The notes: generated from the letters alone by a model not told the origin. DNA of 64,000 nucleotides from an uncultured Sphaerochaeta sp. (GCF_963677075.1 NZ_OY781873.1:992001-1056000); one strand, 5' to 3'; positions 1-8,741 are shown, counted from the stretch's first letter. Numbers and translations are program-made.

Positions 1-743
1 TACAAACAGCCCCCCTCGGCAAGGCGGAAGCGTGCATGGGATAAGAGCACACCTGTTCCACAGTAGGGGTCATAGAATGACTGTATGGACTTACTTCCCC
101 TGCTCACAAGGAGTATAAGCAAGTCAGGTACAAGCCGTGCTTCGAATATCCCGTCTCCTGTTGCCTGAGGCCTGGAATACTGGTCAAGCAGGTGCTCAAA
201 GGTACTCGTCATATCGAAAATGGCCTCTGGACTGATACTGGAGACGGCCTTCATCAGGCTGTATAGCTTCTGCTTTCTTGTTCTGGGAACAGCACCCAGT
301 TCAATTTCATCTTTAGCAAGATGACTTGAGAGGTTCCTGAAGACGCTCTCACTTGCGTATCCGACCGCTGATTCCTCAATATCGGAAAAGACCCATTCCA
401 AGGTCTTCCCCAGATTCCCATCTCTTGGGGCATCCCGGTACACATTGCAGAAGAGTCCACTTGGAGGAATGAAGAACCCAATCGTGGAAGACGCCTCATC
501 TGCAAGCGCTTCTACCTCCTCGTCATCCATGGTTCTGTATCGCTTCTGATGCAACACCAGTTCCGGTTGATCTTCTGCGAACTGCTCCATTTCCTGGGAG
601 AGATACCGATAGATAAGCATTGCAATGATGTATCGACGGGAGTCCCAACCAGGAAAACGTTGCTCCAGAACCTCGGCTATCTTCCATGCCCTGGCGGAAA
701 GTATCTCTGTGTTTTCCTTCACTTCACCTTCAGGCAATCTCAT
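1..743 (-). CDS. hsdM: Type I restriction-modification DNA methyltransferase subunit M (HsdM), N-terminal part; 3' end beyond the window
   Basis: The minus-strand frame from the ATG at 743 runs open to the window edge (about 247 codons). The N-terminal half looks like the helical HsdM_N domain (RYIIAMLIYRYLS). A segment with EHLLDQYSRP then leads to FYDPYCGTGVLLSHA, which matches N6-adenine methyltransferase motif I (DPxCGTGxLL) that binds S-adenosylmethionine. The family acts with HsdS and HsdR to methylate or cut foreign DNA. Where HsdM usually has GEFYTP, this protein reads GIFEARL, so it is a divergent member. The start overlaps the last 14 bases of the upstream acyl-CoA ligase gene, so the two may be cotranscribed. 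The catalytic NPPF-type motif and the partner genes lie outside the window. Confidence 0.8.
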   Translation of the reverse strand, partial: MRLPEGEVKENTEILSARAWKIAEVLEQRFPGWDSRRYIIAMLIYRYLSQEMEQFAEDQPELVLHQKRYRTMDDEEVEALADEASSTIGFFIPPSGLFCNVYRDAPRDGNLGKTLEWVFSDIEESAVGYASESVFRNLSSHLAKDEIELGAVPRTRKQKLYSLMKAVSSISPEAIFDMTSTFEHLLDQYSRPQATGDGIFEARLVPDLLILLVSRGSKSIQSFYDPYCGTGVLLSHARFRLAEGGCL

Positions 744-2445
744 ATCGCTTCGAGACCTCAGCACGACGGACCTTCTTGGAAGAGGTCATGGATAGCGGTT
801 CATCAGCCACCGAGACCATCTCTATCCTCTTATAGGGAAGAAGGGTAGCGTTGACCTCTTTGACTATCTGCTCCATTCTCTCCTGTATCGCTTCGGCAGT
901 CTTTCCTTCGGCAAATGCCTGGGAGGGGAAGATGATGACCCTCACATGCTCACCGGCGCTTTGCTTGTCCTTGATGTACCCAATGACACACAGCTGCTCA
1001 ATCTCTGTGTAGAGCTGGAATTTGTCCTCAATCTCTTCTGGGAAAATGTTCTTCCCTCCCTCGCTCACAATCACTGATTTTGCCCTCCCACTCAGGAAAA
1101 GGTAGTTCTCCTCATCCACCTGTCCAATATCCCCTGTATTGAGCCATCCATCCTGGTCAAGAACCTCAGCTGTGGCCTCGGGATGCTTGTAGTATCCTTT
1201 CATCACCTGGGGGCCACGAATGAAGATCAGTCCGTTTCCATCCTCGTCAGGGTCGACTATCTTGCACTTGGTACCTGCAACCACCTTCCCGACAGAGGAT
1301 TCCTTGAACGCATAGATGGGATTGAGATGTGTGATGGGCGAGGTCTCGGTAAGACCATACCCTTGTACGAAATCAATACCGAGTTCGTTGAATCCCCTGA
1401 ACGTCGATGCAGGAAGCGGTCCACCCCCGCAAATACAGATCCTGTTGGTGTCGAGCGAGAGTCTCTTGAGCAGGAACTTGAACCAATGCTTTCCCACGTT
1501 GAGGCCAAACGTTCTCTTGAGCCACCCAGAGATGCCCATAAGGCCCCGTATGGTTCCGTATACAAGCCTGCCTTTTTGTTTCAACCCAGCCATAACAGCT
1601 CCATACATCTTGTTGAAGAGCATTGGAACGCCGAGGAACATGGTTACCTCTCCTTCCTTCAGATCCTTGAGCATCTGCGATACAACAAGTTTCTTGCCGA
1701 ATACCACGGATGCCCCAACACCCACAGCTTCAAGAAATACCGCAAGGAGCGTATAGGCATGGTGTATCGGCAGAATTGCATAGAACACGTCTGTCTCGAA
1801 GATATTCATGTTTGCCTGCGAGAGGAAGATGTCTGAGACAAGATTCTTATGGGTCAACATGACTCCCTTCGGAGTCCCGGTTGTCCCGGAGGTAAAGAGA
1901 ATCTGTGCAATATCATCCTCACCACATGGTTCAGGCTCGACATATTCGGCGCTCTTGTGCATGATCCATTCAGCCGGCCCGTTCTCCTCAAGACATGCAA
2001 CTGCCTTCATGGGAAGTTCTGAAGCAACGTTCTTCAGTCTGTTGCTATCGGTAAGCATCGCGACAGAATCGGAGAACTTTGCGAGTCGTATAAAGTCCTC
2101 GTCGCTTAATGCATTGTCCAAGGGTACCACAGTGGCTCCTGCGAATATGACAGCAAAATATCCGAATCCCCATGCCACGCTGTTCTTTCCACTGACAATG
2201 ACCTTGTCTCCCTTTCTGATGCCGGAACCGAGGAGCCAAGAGGCAATTCCTTTCACGATGGGAAGGGCTTCACTATAGGTATAGGAAACAGGTTTTGGAA
2301 CGAACTCTTTCCAACAGACCCGACTGCCAAAGCGTTCGACGGTTATCTCAAAAAGTTCCTTGAGGGTAGGCCACGTTGCATGGTACATCGTGCCCTTATA
2401 GGGATACAGCTTGTCCCATGGTGTGAAGGAATCTTTTGTTCTCAT
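730..2445 (-). CDS. AMP-dependent acyl-CoA synthetase (long-chain fatty acid-CoA ligase type)
   Basis: This 571-residue ANL-superfamily adenylating enzyme activates a carboxylic acid with ATP to an acyl-AMP and transfers it to CoA. The AMP-binding P-loop ILFTSGTTGTPKG lies around residue 185, the GYGLTETSP motif around 370, and GDIGQVDEENYLFLSGRAKS with the hinge region follows. The C-terminal subdomain contains YKRIEMV and SSKKVRR, close to where the catalytic lysine is expected. The start chosen (MRTKDSFTP) follows AGGAGG with a 6-nt spacer; a longer frame upstream has no such site. The substrate is probably a medium- or long-chain fatty acid, but this is not proven by the sequence. It is immediately followed by hsdM with an overlap, an unusual pairing. 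Confidence 0.85.
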   Translation of the reverse strand: MRTKDSFTPWDKLYPYKGTMYHATWPTLKELFEITVERFGSRVCWKEFVPKPVSYTYSEALPIVKGIASWLLGSGIRKGDKVIVSGKNSVAWGFGYFAVIFAGATVVPLDNALSDEDFIRLAKFSDSVAMLTDSNRLKNVASELPMKAVACLEENGPAEWIMHKSAEYVEPEPCGEDDIAQILFTSGTTGTPKGVMLTHKNLVSDIFLSQANMNIFETDVFYAILPIHHAYTLLAVFLEAVGVGASVVFGKKLVVSQMLKDLKEGEVTMFLGVPMLFNKMYGAVMAGLKQKGRLVYGTIRGLMGISGWLKRTFGLNVGKHWFKFLLKRLSLDTNRICICGGGPLPASTFRGFNELGIDFVQGYGLTETSPITHLNPIYAFKESSVGKVVAGTKCKIVDPDEDGNGLIFIRGPQVMKGYYKHPEATAEVLDQDGWLNTGDIGQVDEENYLFLSGRAKSVIVSEGGKNIFPEEIEDKFQLYTEIEQLCVIGYIKDKQSAGEHVRVIIFPSQAFAEGKTAEAIQERMEQIVKEVNATLLPYKRIEMVSVADEPLSMTSSKKVRRAEVSKRYEIA

Positions 2446-2732
2446 GGTTGATCCTCCTGTAGATGAACACGCCCCCCTTTGCAACGAAGGACGATGATGA
2501 CAATCATATGTCCATAAATTCTTTACACGTGTCTATAATGTTTCGTATTACACTCAACCTGTCAACGACCTCCATTTGTACTAGCATTTGTAATTACAGT
2601 TTTGTATCAAGTGTAATTATAGGTGCATGGTTATATCAGGTATTCGAGGAAGAACCCAGATAATTCTGTCAAAAAAAGCCAGAACGGCAAAAAAATAAAA
2701 AATTTGCCGAAATGGCTCAGGAGGTGGTGAGT

Positions 2733-2945
2733 ATGAACAAGCATGCAATCATTCGAAATTTACCTGATGGCACGTGTACGAGACAGCAGATTCTACGTGC
2801 AGCTAGGATTGTCGAGCCCTCCTTCAAGGAGACGCAGCTCAGATATTTAATGGGAACCTTGCACAATTCCAGACTGATAGTTAGGGTTGGACGCAATCAA
2901 TACAAGAAAGTTGGGAAGGATTCGAAGAAATGTGAGCTCTGCTGA
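2733..2945 (+). pseudogene. 5' fragment of a DUF6577-type gene interrupted by an IS remnant
   Basis: The ATG at 2733 follows a good AGGAGG site. The 63 or so meaningful residues (MNKHAIIRNLPDGTCTRQQI onward) form a winged-helix-like domain ending in RVGRNQYKKVG, typical of the N-terminus of DUF6577 proteins, which are often found beside AbiEii-like nucleotidyltransferases. The frame then runs into foreign sequence and stops at 2945. The matching C-terminal part resumes after the IS remnant at about 3600. The family assignment is from memory of its motifs; confidence that the two halves belong together is high because their order, strand and domain content fit one gene. Confidence 0.65.
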
Positions 2946-2947
2946 TT

Positions 2948-3600
2948 TGTTACACTCAAACCCCTGAAATACTCCATTCTCGTTGAATAATGCTCGGTTT
3001 CATAACGAATTCCGGGCTTTTTTTGTTGCAATTCACCGATGATTCTTGTACAAGATTGAGTGTAACCGTTAAACTCGTACAGGAGGCAGCATGTACCACG
3101 ATTTCACCATCAATATCCCTGAGATAAAGGGCAAGATCACCATCAAGAGGAAAGGTGGTTCTTCCTTCGTGCTGTTCGAATATGAGCGGGTATATGACCC
3201 GGCCCGTAAGTTCAACATCCCCAGGCGGGCGATCATCGGCAAGGTCAGCAAGGAAGATGCCTCCCTGATGTACCCGAATGAGAACTACCAGACCCACTTC
3301 CCCTCTGCGGTCCTTCCAGAGGAGAGACCCCAGGCCTACAGGAGCTGCTGCCTGAGGATCGGGGCCTACCTGGTCATTGACAAGGTGGCCCGGGAGTATG
3401 GGCTCACCCACATGCTCGAGAGACATCTCGGCAAGGATGGCGGCCTGCTGCTCGACCTCGCCTGTTTCTCCATCATCAATGAGGACAATGCAGCGCAATA
3501 CTATCCGGACTTTGCCTTCTCCCATCCCCTGTTCTCACACAACATGAGGATCTACAGCGACTCGAAGGTCTCCAGGCTGCTGGGTTCCCTCACAAGAGAA
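2948..3600 (+). mobile_element. Remnant of an IS4/IS1634-type insertion sequence
   Basis: About 650 bp separate the two halves of a DUF6577 gene. The left part contains GTTACACTCAA at 2949-2959 and its exact inverse TTGAGTGTAAC at 3056-3066, which I read as terminal or subterminal repeats. The transposase frame starts at 3091 but breaks off at about 3600 before any DDE catalytic domain. Intact elements of this type are roughly 1.7-2 kb, so the right two thirds are deleted together with the right terminus. The exact right boundary cannot be fixed by eye, and no target-site duplication is visible. Confidence 0.6.
3091..3600 (+). pseudogene. Transposase, N-terminal fragment
   Basis: The frame begins MYHDFTINIPEIKGKITIKR behind AGGAGG (3080-3085) and gives about 170 residues with YEYxx-like and IGKVSKEDA segments characteristic of the N-terminal region of IS4/IS1634 DDE transposases. 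It ends in SKVSRLLGSLTRE and is then fused in frame to out-of-frame DUF6577 sequence, which makes an apparent 346-residue hybrid. No catalytic DDE residues remain, so it cannot be an active transposase. Calling the whole 346-residue frame a transposase would be an error. Confidence 0.65.
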
Positions 3601-4131
3601 AGGTGTATTCACCGGGGTATATTCTCATGCAGCCCAGCAGGTGATCGGGTACATGCAAGAGCAGTTCCCCCTGCTTTCCTACAGGGTTTTGAACTGTCTT
3701 GGCTAAACGAGTTCTTCAATCACCAGTTGGCACATAATCAGATCTTCCTCGAAGTGGAGAAGGACAGTGGTGATTTTGTGTTCTCCATGCTTACAGAAAA
3801 ATTCCCAGGCAAGGTGTTATTGAAACCCAAAGCCCAAGAGATACTGCGGTACGGTACTGATGATGGGATCATCATCAACCATCTGGTCACAGAGGCTCCC
3901 AAGTCTGACGGCGAACGGTATCAGGTGCCTTTGGAAAAATTACTAGTTGATCTGGTTGCAAACAAGAATCTGATGCTCTCCAAAGGTGATTATCCCGCTG
4001 CAATCGAGCTGATGTTCACGAAATACCGCATCGACCAGGTCTCAATGCTTCGTTATGCACGAAGGAGGAATAAGGTGAAGACTGTGTTTGACTTCCTTAG
4101 AGACAAGACTACGATTGAACTTATGGTTTAG
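3601..4131 (+). pseudogene. 3' fragment of the DUF6577-type gene, with a one-base frameshift
   Basis: From about 3601 one frame reads KGVFTGVYSHAAQQVIGYMQ and then hits a stop. The neighbouring frame continues with FELSWLNEFF, EVEKDSGDFVF, VPLEKLLVDL and YRIDQVSMLRYARRR, the conserved C-terminal pattern of DUF6577. The switch falls at a run of four T at 3687-3690; a fifth T would give SYRVFELSWLNEFF without a break. The gene is therefore damaged twice: by the IS remnant and by a T deletion. Stop at 4131. Confidence 0.65.
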
Positions 4132-4169
4132 GGGTGATGTATGGTGAAACCTGACTGTTTTACACGTGA

Positions 4170-4334
4170 GCATGCCTGTTGAAAAGAGATAGGTTCAACA
4201 GGGTTACTGATCCATCAAGTTTCAGTGGAGCAAACATCAGGAATACCAAGCATGCCAAATTATCGTCGCTGAGAAAGTTTGACGCTGAGGCTTTTGCGTA
4301 TGCGGTTCAAGCTATAGAGTTGTTGGAAGGATAA
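4170..4334 (+). other. Possible coding remnant of unknown origin in the 4132-4546 gap
   Basis: Between the broken DUF6577 gene and the Fic promoter there is no complete gene. A short open frame without ATG reads ...DRFNRVTDPSSFSGANIRN and ends FAYAVQAIELLEG-stop. The composition looks protein-like, so it may be the 3' end of a deleted gene. I do not recognise the family. A 9-bp inverted repeat (4175-4183 with 4194-4202) lies at its left end; it lacks a T run. Confidence 0.3.
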
Positions 4335-4531
4335 TAAAAGGGGAGAAGGACATAGGGCTATCTGTTCTATTCCAAGTGGGCCTAATGTTCCAGACAGGTG
4401 ACAGCTACTGCTAACGTACCAGTATGGGTTGTAAAAGTACACGGAAAAGTGAAATGCTGATCAGCTTTCTCGTATGTTTCCTTAATCGATGAGAAAAACT
4501 ATCTTGCAATAACGACCATGATTTTCGCTCC

Positions 4532-4595
4532 TTATTTCAAAATAGATTTACATATTGAAATAATCATGCTACTGTAAGGTGTGTTATTTCAATAT
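4532..4595 (+). promoter_or_regulatory. Promoter with three TTATTTCAA half-sites in front of the Fic gene
   Basis: A -35 box TTTACA (4547-4552), 17-bp spacer and -10 box TACTGT (4570-4575) fit a sigma-70 type promoter. The same 9-mer occurs at 4532-4540 (TTATTTCAA), inverted at 4555-4563 (TTGAAATAA) and again at 4584-4592. The last two belong to a perfect 12-bp inverted repeat, 4552-4563 with 4584-4595. The sites overlap the promoter and flank the start region, as expected for repression, probably by the downstream Fic protein, which has its own C-terminal winged helix (inference). Confidence 0.6.
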
Positions 4596-4615
4596 ACTGT
4601 GGAGGAGAGAGAACA

Positions 4616-5758
4616 ATGGAGAGCAGGGCAGGGTCGTTTGCTTCAAAGCTGTATGGGGAATTGGCGTACCAGTCGTTCCTTCCTTCCCCCCTTCCACCGA
4701 GTCCTGCAATCATGAACGACCATGAGATGACACAATTGCTGGTCAGGGCGCACACATGGATCGCCAAACTGGAAAGCATTGCATCGCTGATCCCGCATAT
4801 CGCATTGTTCGTGTCAATGTATGTACGTAAGGAAGCCTTGATGTCATCCCAGATTGAAGGTACCCAGTGCACACTGGAGGATGTACTCGATCCGACGGTG
4901 GATTCAAACGCGAATCGAGATGTTGCGGATGTCATCAACTATATCAAGGCCACCGATTACGCGATCAATCGTTTAGGGGAGTTGCCACTTTGCAATCGTT
5001 TGATCAGGGAAACCCATGCAGTGTTGATGAAAGGGGTACGAGGACAAGAAAAGAGCCCCGGGGAGTTTCGTACCTCGCAGAATTGGATCGGCGGAGAAGG
5101 GGTTTCTTTGAAGAATGCGCGATTCATACCCCCTCATCCGGATGATATGGTTGTTGCAATGTCTGATCTGGAGAAATATATGAATGCTCCTGATAATCTT
5201 GATGTGCTGGTAAGGGCGTCTTTGATCCATTACCAATTCGAGACTATCCATCCATTCCTGGACGGGAATGGGCGCATAGGACGCTTATTGATCACCCTGT
5301 TTCTCATCGAGCAGAAATGCCTGACGACTCCCGCCCTGTACATCTCCTACTTTTTGAAGAAGAACAGGATGGAGTATTTTGATCGATTGACTCTGGTTCG
5401 CTCGAAGGGAGAATATGAACAGTGGATCAAGTTTTTCCTGAGCGCTGTCTCTGAATCGGCACAGGATGCCTATGAGAACATAATGCGCCTGGTAAGACTC
5501 CACGATGAGCATGTGGCTCGTATCAATACCTTGGGACGTGCAAGACTTACGGCTCTTCAGCTGTTCTCTTACCTGGAACGTAATCCCATTATGGAAATCA
5601 ATCAAACTGCCCAGTTCTTGAGCCTTTCATTCAATACCGTCGCAAGTTCGGTCAAGCGTCTGGTCGACATCGGTATCTTGATACAATCTGGCGGGGATAA
5701 GAGGAACAGAACATTCAGTTACAAGGAATATCTGAATATTCTACGGGAAGGAACCTGA
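4616..5758 (+). CDS. Fic family protein with C-terminal winged helix
   Basis: This 380-residue Fic-domain protein would transfer AMP, or another nucleotide group, to a target hydroxyl. The catalytic motif HPFLDGNGRIGR lies around residue 211. The inhibitory-helix motif SSQIEG (S-x3-E-G) lies near residue 77, before the Fic core, which places it in class II, where the helix blocks ATP in cis. The C-terminus (about 310-375; ALQLFSYLERNP, SFNTVASSVKRLVDIG) is a winged helix likely to bind DNA. The start follows GGAGGAGAG. Target and physiological role are unknown. The gene stands alone behind an operator array, which suggests autoregulation. Confidence 0.85.
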   Translation: MESRAGSFASKLYGELAYQSFLPSPLPPSPAIMNDHEMTQLLVRAHTWIAKLESIASLIPHIALFVSMYVRKEALMSSQIEGTQCTLEDVLDPTVDSNANRDVADVINYIKATDYAINRLGELPLCNRLIRETHAVLMKGVRGQEKSPGEFRTSQNWIGGEGVSLKNARFIPPHPDDMVVAMSDLEKYMNAPDNLDVLVRASLIHYQFETIHPFLDGNGRIGRLLITLFLIEQKCLTTPALYISYFLKKNRMEYFDRLTLVRSKGEYEQWIKFFLSAVSESAQDAYENIMRLVRLHDEHVARINTLGRARLTALQLFSYLERNPIMEINQTAQFLSLSFNTVASSVKRLVDIGILIQSGGDKRNRTFSYKEYLNILREGT

Positions 5759-5793
5759 CAGCTACTGGAGTGCGGGAAAAGAAGGTAGGTATG

Positions 5794-5859
5794 GTAATAT
5801 AATATTACTAAAGAATATTATTAATATTCTTGACATTATAATCAGTGCATGCGTAAATA
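5794..5859 (+). promoter_or_regulatory. Promoter with two inverted repeats upstream of the XRE regulator
   Basis: The repeat GTAATAT-A-ATATTAC spans 5794-5808 and AGAATATT-ATT-AATATTCT spans 5812-5830. The second abuts a TTGACA -35 box (5830-5835), which with an 18-bp spacer leads to TAAATA (5854-5859). Both palindromes carry the core AATATT. They are probably operators for the downstream HTH protein, giving autorepression. Confidence 0.6.
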
Positions 5860-5901
5860 AACTTATAGATTACTGAAGTCACTCTATAAGGAGAATCGTC
5901 T

Positions 5902-7056
5902 ATGCAGAAAACTGGTAATGCTCAAGTTATCAACTATGAAGAAGTAGGTAAAAGGATCAAGGAATTGAGGGTCTCTCATGACCTCAGTCAGAAAGATTTC
6001 GCTCATAGGCTGAATATGTCTCAGGGGCATCTCTCCAGGGTGGAAAAAGGTGCAATCATATCTGCTGCTCTCTGTGATCTGATCGCTGAGAAGTTCAATA
6101 CCACCAAGGAGTATCTTCTCTATGGAGTGAAAGCAAAGCCCCTGGGGATAACTTCGTCGACGACTACCGTTCCAAAGAGTCATTCCGACGAATTCTCCGG
6201 TTTTTCATTGGATCAGGCTGATTCCATCGCTAGCTCAAACAAGCAGATAAAGAAAATTCTTCAAGCCTGTAATTATGAATATTCATTCACGGTCAATGAA
6301 ATGAGGGATATTGACAGTATTCTGCATACTGATGACCAGCTCTATCCAACCACATCATATACTTTTTCTATTTCAGTTGAGTGCATACCCTCTGGGTATG
6401 AGTGGGTTGCAACTGAGGTGAAACGTAGTGAATCTAATCTTGAAAAAATGGAAGATCCACATACAGAGATTGAGTTCAGGAAGCGGTTGGAGAAGATGGG
6501 GAGAAAATACAACCCCAGACAGACGGCAAAGGATACCTGCCTGTTTGTGCCATATGCTTTCAGGATGTTCTCCCCATATGATTTTTTGGATACTGAATAT
6601 GGAAGAGTTGGTGATATCTATCGATACAGGGAAGCAAAGGAGATAGCACTCTATAACGGTTTGCCGATCCCGAAGGACTGTGGCGATCCAATCGTCGACA
6701 AGCTTTCACCCGATAGGAATGTGTATCTATCAGATGGCACGATAGATAGGGAGGCCGAATTTGAACGCTTCAAGCAACTCATACGATCTGGGGTTGGTGG
6801 TAAATCCTTGTCTCCAAGTCCGGTCCGTGCCATCGAAGGTGATTGGGTCTCCAGTGGTAGTGGGGTTGTCTACAAAGGGCGTACGTATAGTTTAGGTTCT
6901 CTGGGGTGTGCCAGAATTACCGTAGATGAACACGAATATGGGGATAGTGAAGTTCAGTTCATTATTGATGACAAGCGAATCAGTGCATCTCAGTTCATCG
7001 ATATGCTTTCCACCTATGAAGGCTGGAAGATGAGCTTCAAGTTTGAATCTAACTGA
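5902..7056 (+). CDS. XRE-family transcriptional regulator with a C-terminal region of unknown function
   Basis: This 384-residue protein has an HTH_3 domain at about residues 9-70: VGKRIKELRVSHDLSQKDF, then MSQGHLSRVEKG, then TTKEYLLYG. The rest (about 100-384) matches no family I can name. It includes a segment with DIYRYREAKEIALYNGLPIP and a final beta-rich part (SGVVYKGRTYSLGSLG onward). There are no transmembrane segments and no HExxH metalloprotease motif, so it is not an ImmA-type protein. The ATG follows AAGGAG. It is monocistronic: a promoter with palindromes precedes it and a hairpin follows. It could be a phage-type repressor or a defence regulator with a sensor domain. Confidence 0.75.
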   Translation: MQKTGNAQVINYEEVGKRIKELRVSHDLSQKDFAHRLNMSQGHLSRVEKGAIISAALCDLIAEKFNTTKEYLLYGVKAKPLGITSSTTTVPKSHSDEFSGFSLDQADSIASSNKQIKKILQACNYEYSFTVNEMRDIDSILHTDDQLYPTTSYTFSISVECIPSGYEWVATEVKRSESNLEKMEDPHTEIEFRKRLEKMGRKYNPRQTAKDTCLFVPYAFRMFSPYDFLDTEYGRVGDIYRYREAKEIALYNGLPIPKDCGDPIVDKLSPDRNVYLSDGTIDREAEFERFKQLIRSGVGGKSLSPSPVRAIEGDWVSSGSGVVYKGRTYSLGSLGCARITVDEHEYGDSEVQFIIDDKRISASQFIDMLSTYEGWKMSFKFESN

Positions 7057-7134
7057 TGCTGATGCAACAGAGCTTCTAGCATCTAGAAGTGAATAGTTCA
7101 TGGATGTTTCTGAGAATAAGAAATTCATCCTAAG

Positions 7135-7181
7135 AAGGCCAATGCACCATTTGATCAGAAATCATTTGGGCCATTGGCCTT
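7135..7181 (+). terminator. Hairpin downstream of the XRE gene
   Basis: AAGGCCAATG at 7135-7144 pairs with CATTGGCCTT at 7172-7181 (10 bp) and is followed by a short T-rich stretch. It lies about 80 bp past the stop of the XRE gene and is the likely end of that transcript. The rest of the 260-bp gap to the next gene shows nothing else. Confidence 0.5.
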
Positions 7182-7316
7182 TGTCTCATCTTAGCAAAGC
7201 TCCTAGTTTTGTAAGAAAAAAAGGATTATATGAGGATTGCCTCCATTTCTTTTCAGGATAAGAAATGGTACAAAACTAACCATGAGAGCTGAAAGTTATT
7301 ACGTTGGGAGGAGAGC

Positions 7317-7868
7317 ATGATCATCTATCTGGTCGGTATGGGCTGTGTAGGAAAGACAACAATAGGAAGGTTGCTGGCTGAGAAGCTTGGTTTTACATTC
7401 TTTGATTTGGATAATGAAGTCGAGAAATTCTACCAGAAGCCGATAGAGAGAATACAGAACGAGTTCCTGACGCTGTATGGGTTCAGGGAAAAAGCCAGTG
7501 TGGTCTTGGACCAACTTTTTTCCGGGAACATTGATTGTGTGGTTGCAGGGACCCCAGCAGGTTTGAAATTCGCCTATAACAGTGTCTACAAGCGGCATAA
7601 GAAGGACAAGGAACTCTACTCAATTCATCTATTCGATACCTGCGAGAATGTACTGAACAGGTTGACGTTTTACGACATAGATTCAAACCCTATCGATGAA
7701 CCTATGACTCCAGAAAAAAGAAAGCGATATCTACGGGAAATCAAGGCAGACTACAACTACTTCAAGAGCTCATACGAGCGTGCTGACCTGAGAGTCAGCA
7801 TTGAAGGTGTTCCATTGCATGACATCCCCGATAAGATTGTTGCAGAACTAGAGCAACTGCAACAGTAG
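7317..7868 (+). CDS. P-loop kinase-like protein, related to shikimate kinase
   Basis: This 183-residue protein starts with MIIYLVGMGCVGKTTIGRLL, a Walker A motif (GxxxxGKT), followed by GFTFFDLDNEVE, which resembles the FxDxD substrate-binding motif of shikimate kinases. The usual GGG substrate-binding motif of true AroK is replaced by VVAGTPAG, and the lid region (KRKRYLREIK) is different. It may phosphorylate a different small substrate or be a nucleotide-binding accessory protein. The start follows GGGAGGAG. It stands alone between the XRE gene and a truncated ATPase, with no aromatic-pathway genes nearby, so a housekeeping shikimate role is doubtful. Confidence 0.65.
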   Translation: MIIYLVGMGCVGKTTIGRLLAEKLGFTFFDLDNEVEKFYQKPIERIQNEFLTLYGFREKASVVLDQLFSGNIDCVVAGTPAGLKFAYNSVYKRHKKDKELYSIHLFDTCENVLNRLTFYDIDSNPIDEPMTPEKRKRYLREIKADYNYFKSSYERADLRVSIEGVPLHDIPDKIVAELEQLQQ

Positions 7869-7994
7869 GGATTCTTACTGGTGGTGCTTATATGCGTTTA
7901 GCCTCTTCCTGCCAGGAAGTGGAGAAATTCTCGGCCCTGGAGCCTTCCTCTACGCTTCTCCAATGACTGTACTCTCCATTGAGATCTTTCATTC

Positions 7995-8741
7995 CTAACC
8001 CAATGCTGTTTTCATGAGACGTCTGGTCTGCCCTACCAGGTAAAGTGGTAGCGTCACCAAGGTATAGCGGTAGTCGGACTTTGGTAGGGGAGATTTCACC
8101 GTCTCTACTACCGGGGTATTGGTGGAAAATCGTAAAGCCATGGAACGTTGTTTTGTTTCCATGAACACATGCAAGGATTTCAAAGTACCTGTTTTCCCGG
8201 ATTTTACCTCGATGGGAAGGAGGGTATTACCCTGTTGGATGAGAAAATCAACTTCTGCATTGGACTGGGTTTTCTCCCGGTTCCAATAATAGAGCTCGGG
8301 GTTCATGTAGCCAGGCTGGCTGTAGAGCAGGTGTTGTCCGATGAACTGCTCTGCCAGGGCTCCCTGGCATGAGAAAAACAGACCCTTGTCTTGGACAATA
8401 TCTGCGATTGATAATCCTTGCAGTGTCAGATAGAGGCCGATATCTAGTAGGATGCCTTTGGCATACTTCTGATTGATCTCTGTCTTCAAGGGGAGGTTGT
8501 TTGCACTCGAATGATAGGTTCTATACAAAATCCTTGCATACTCGAACAAGGTCAGTATCCTGTCAGTGACCGTGCTTCGGCATTGGGGGAGCAGCTCTAC
8601 ATATTTGATTTTCTTCCCGACAGTGCTTCCCAGTTTGTCAAACACTTCCTGTAGTTTTGAAATATCTATCCGTGTCTGATATTTAGCAAAGTCATCACGA
8701 TAGGTGTTGAGGATGGGGTATTTGATTTTATCAGCTTCTAG
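7995..8741 (-). pseudogene. DUF4143-domain ATPase, 3' part only (AAA domain missing)
   Basis: The frame covers only the C-terminal half of an AAA/DUF4143 protein: helical DUF4143 segments (KYVELLPQCRSTVTDRI, ALAEQFIGQHLL) and the nuclease-like end NAEVDFLIQQGNTLLPIEVK (D...ExK). The coding sense continues upstream without a stop (KYPILNTYRDDFAKYQTRID) to 8741, where it meets the edge of a 99-bp repeat that also occurs at 15464. The Walker A and B region is absent. The gene was evidently cut by the rearrangement that brought in the 8.7-15.5 kb segment. Compare the intact relative at 47428-48600. Confidence 0.75.

Noticed and set aside
1183..1836. A 217-codon open frame on the plus strand opposite the acyl-CoA ligase
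   Set aside because: It lies wholly antisense to a gene with clear family motifs, has no ribosome site and no recognisable protein pattern.
3091..4131. A single 346-residue transposase
   Set aside because: Only the first 170 residues are transposase; the rest is an out-of-frame and then in-frame piece of a DUF6577 gene.
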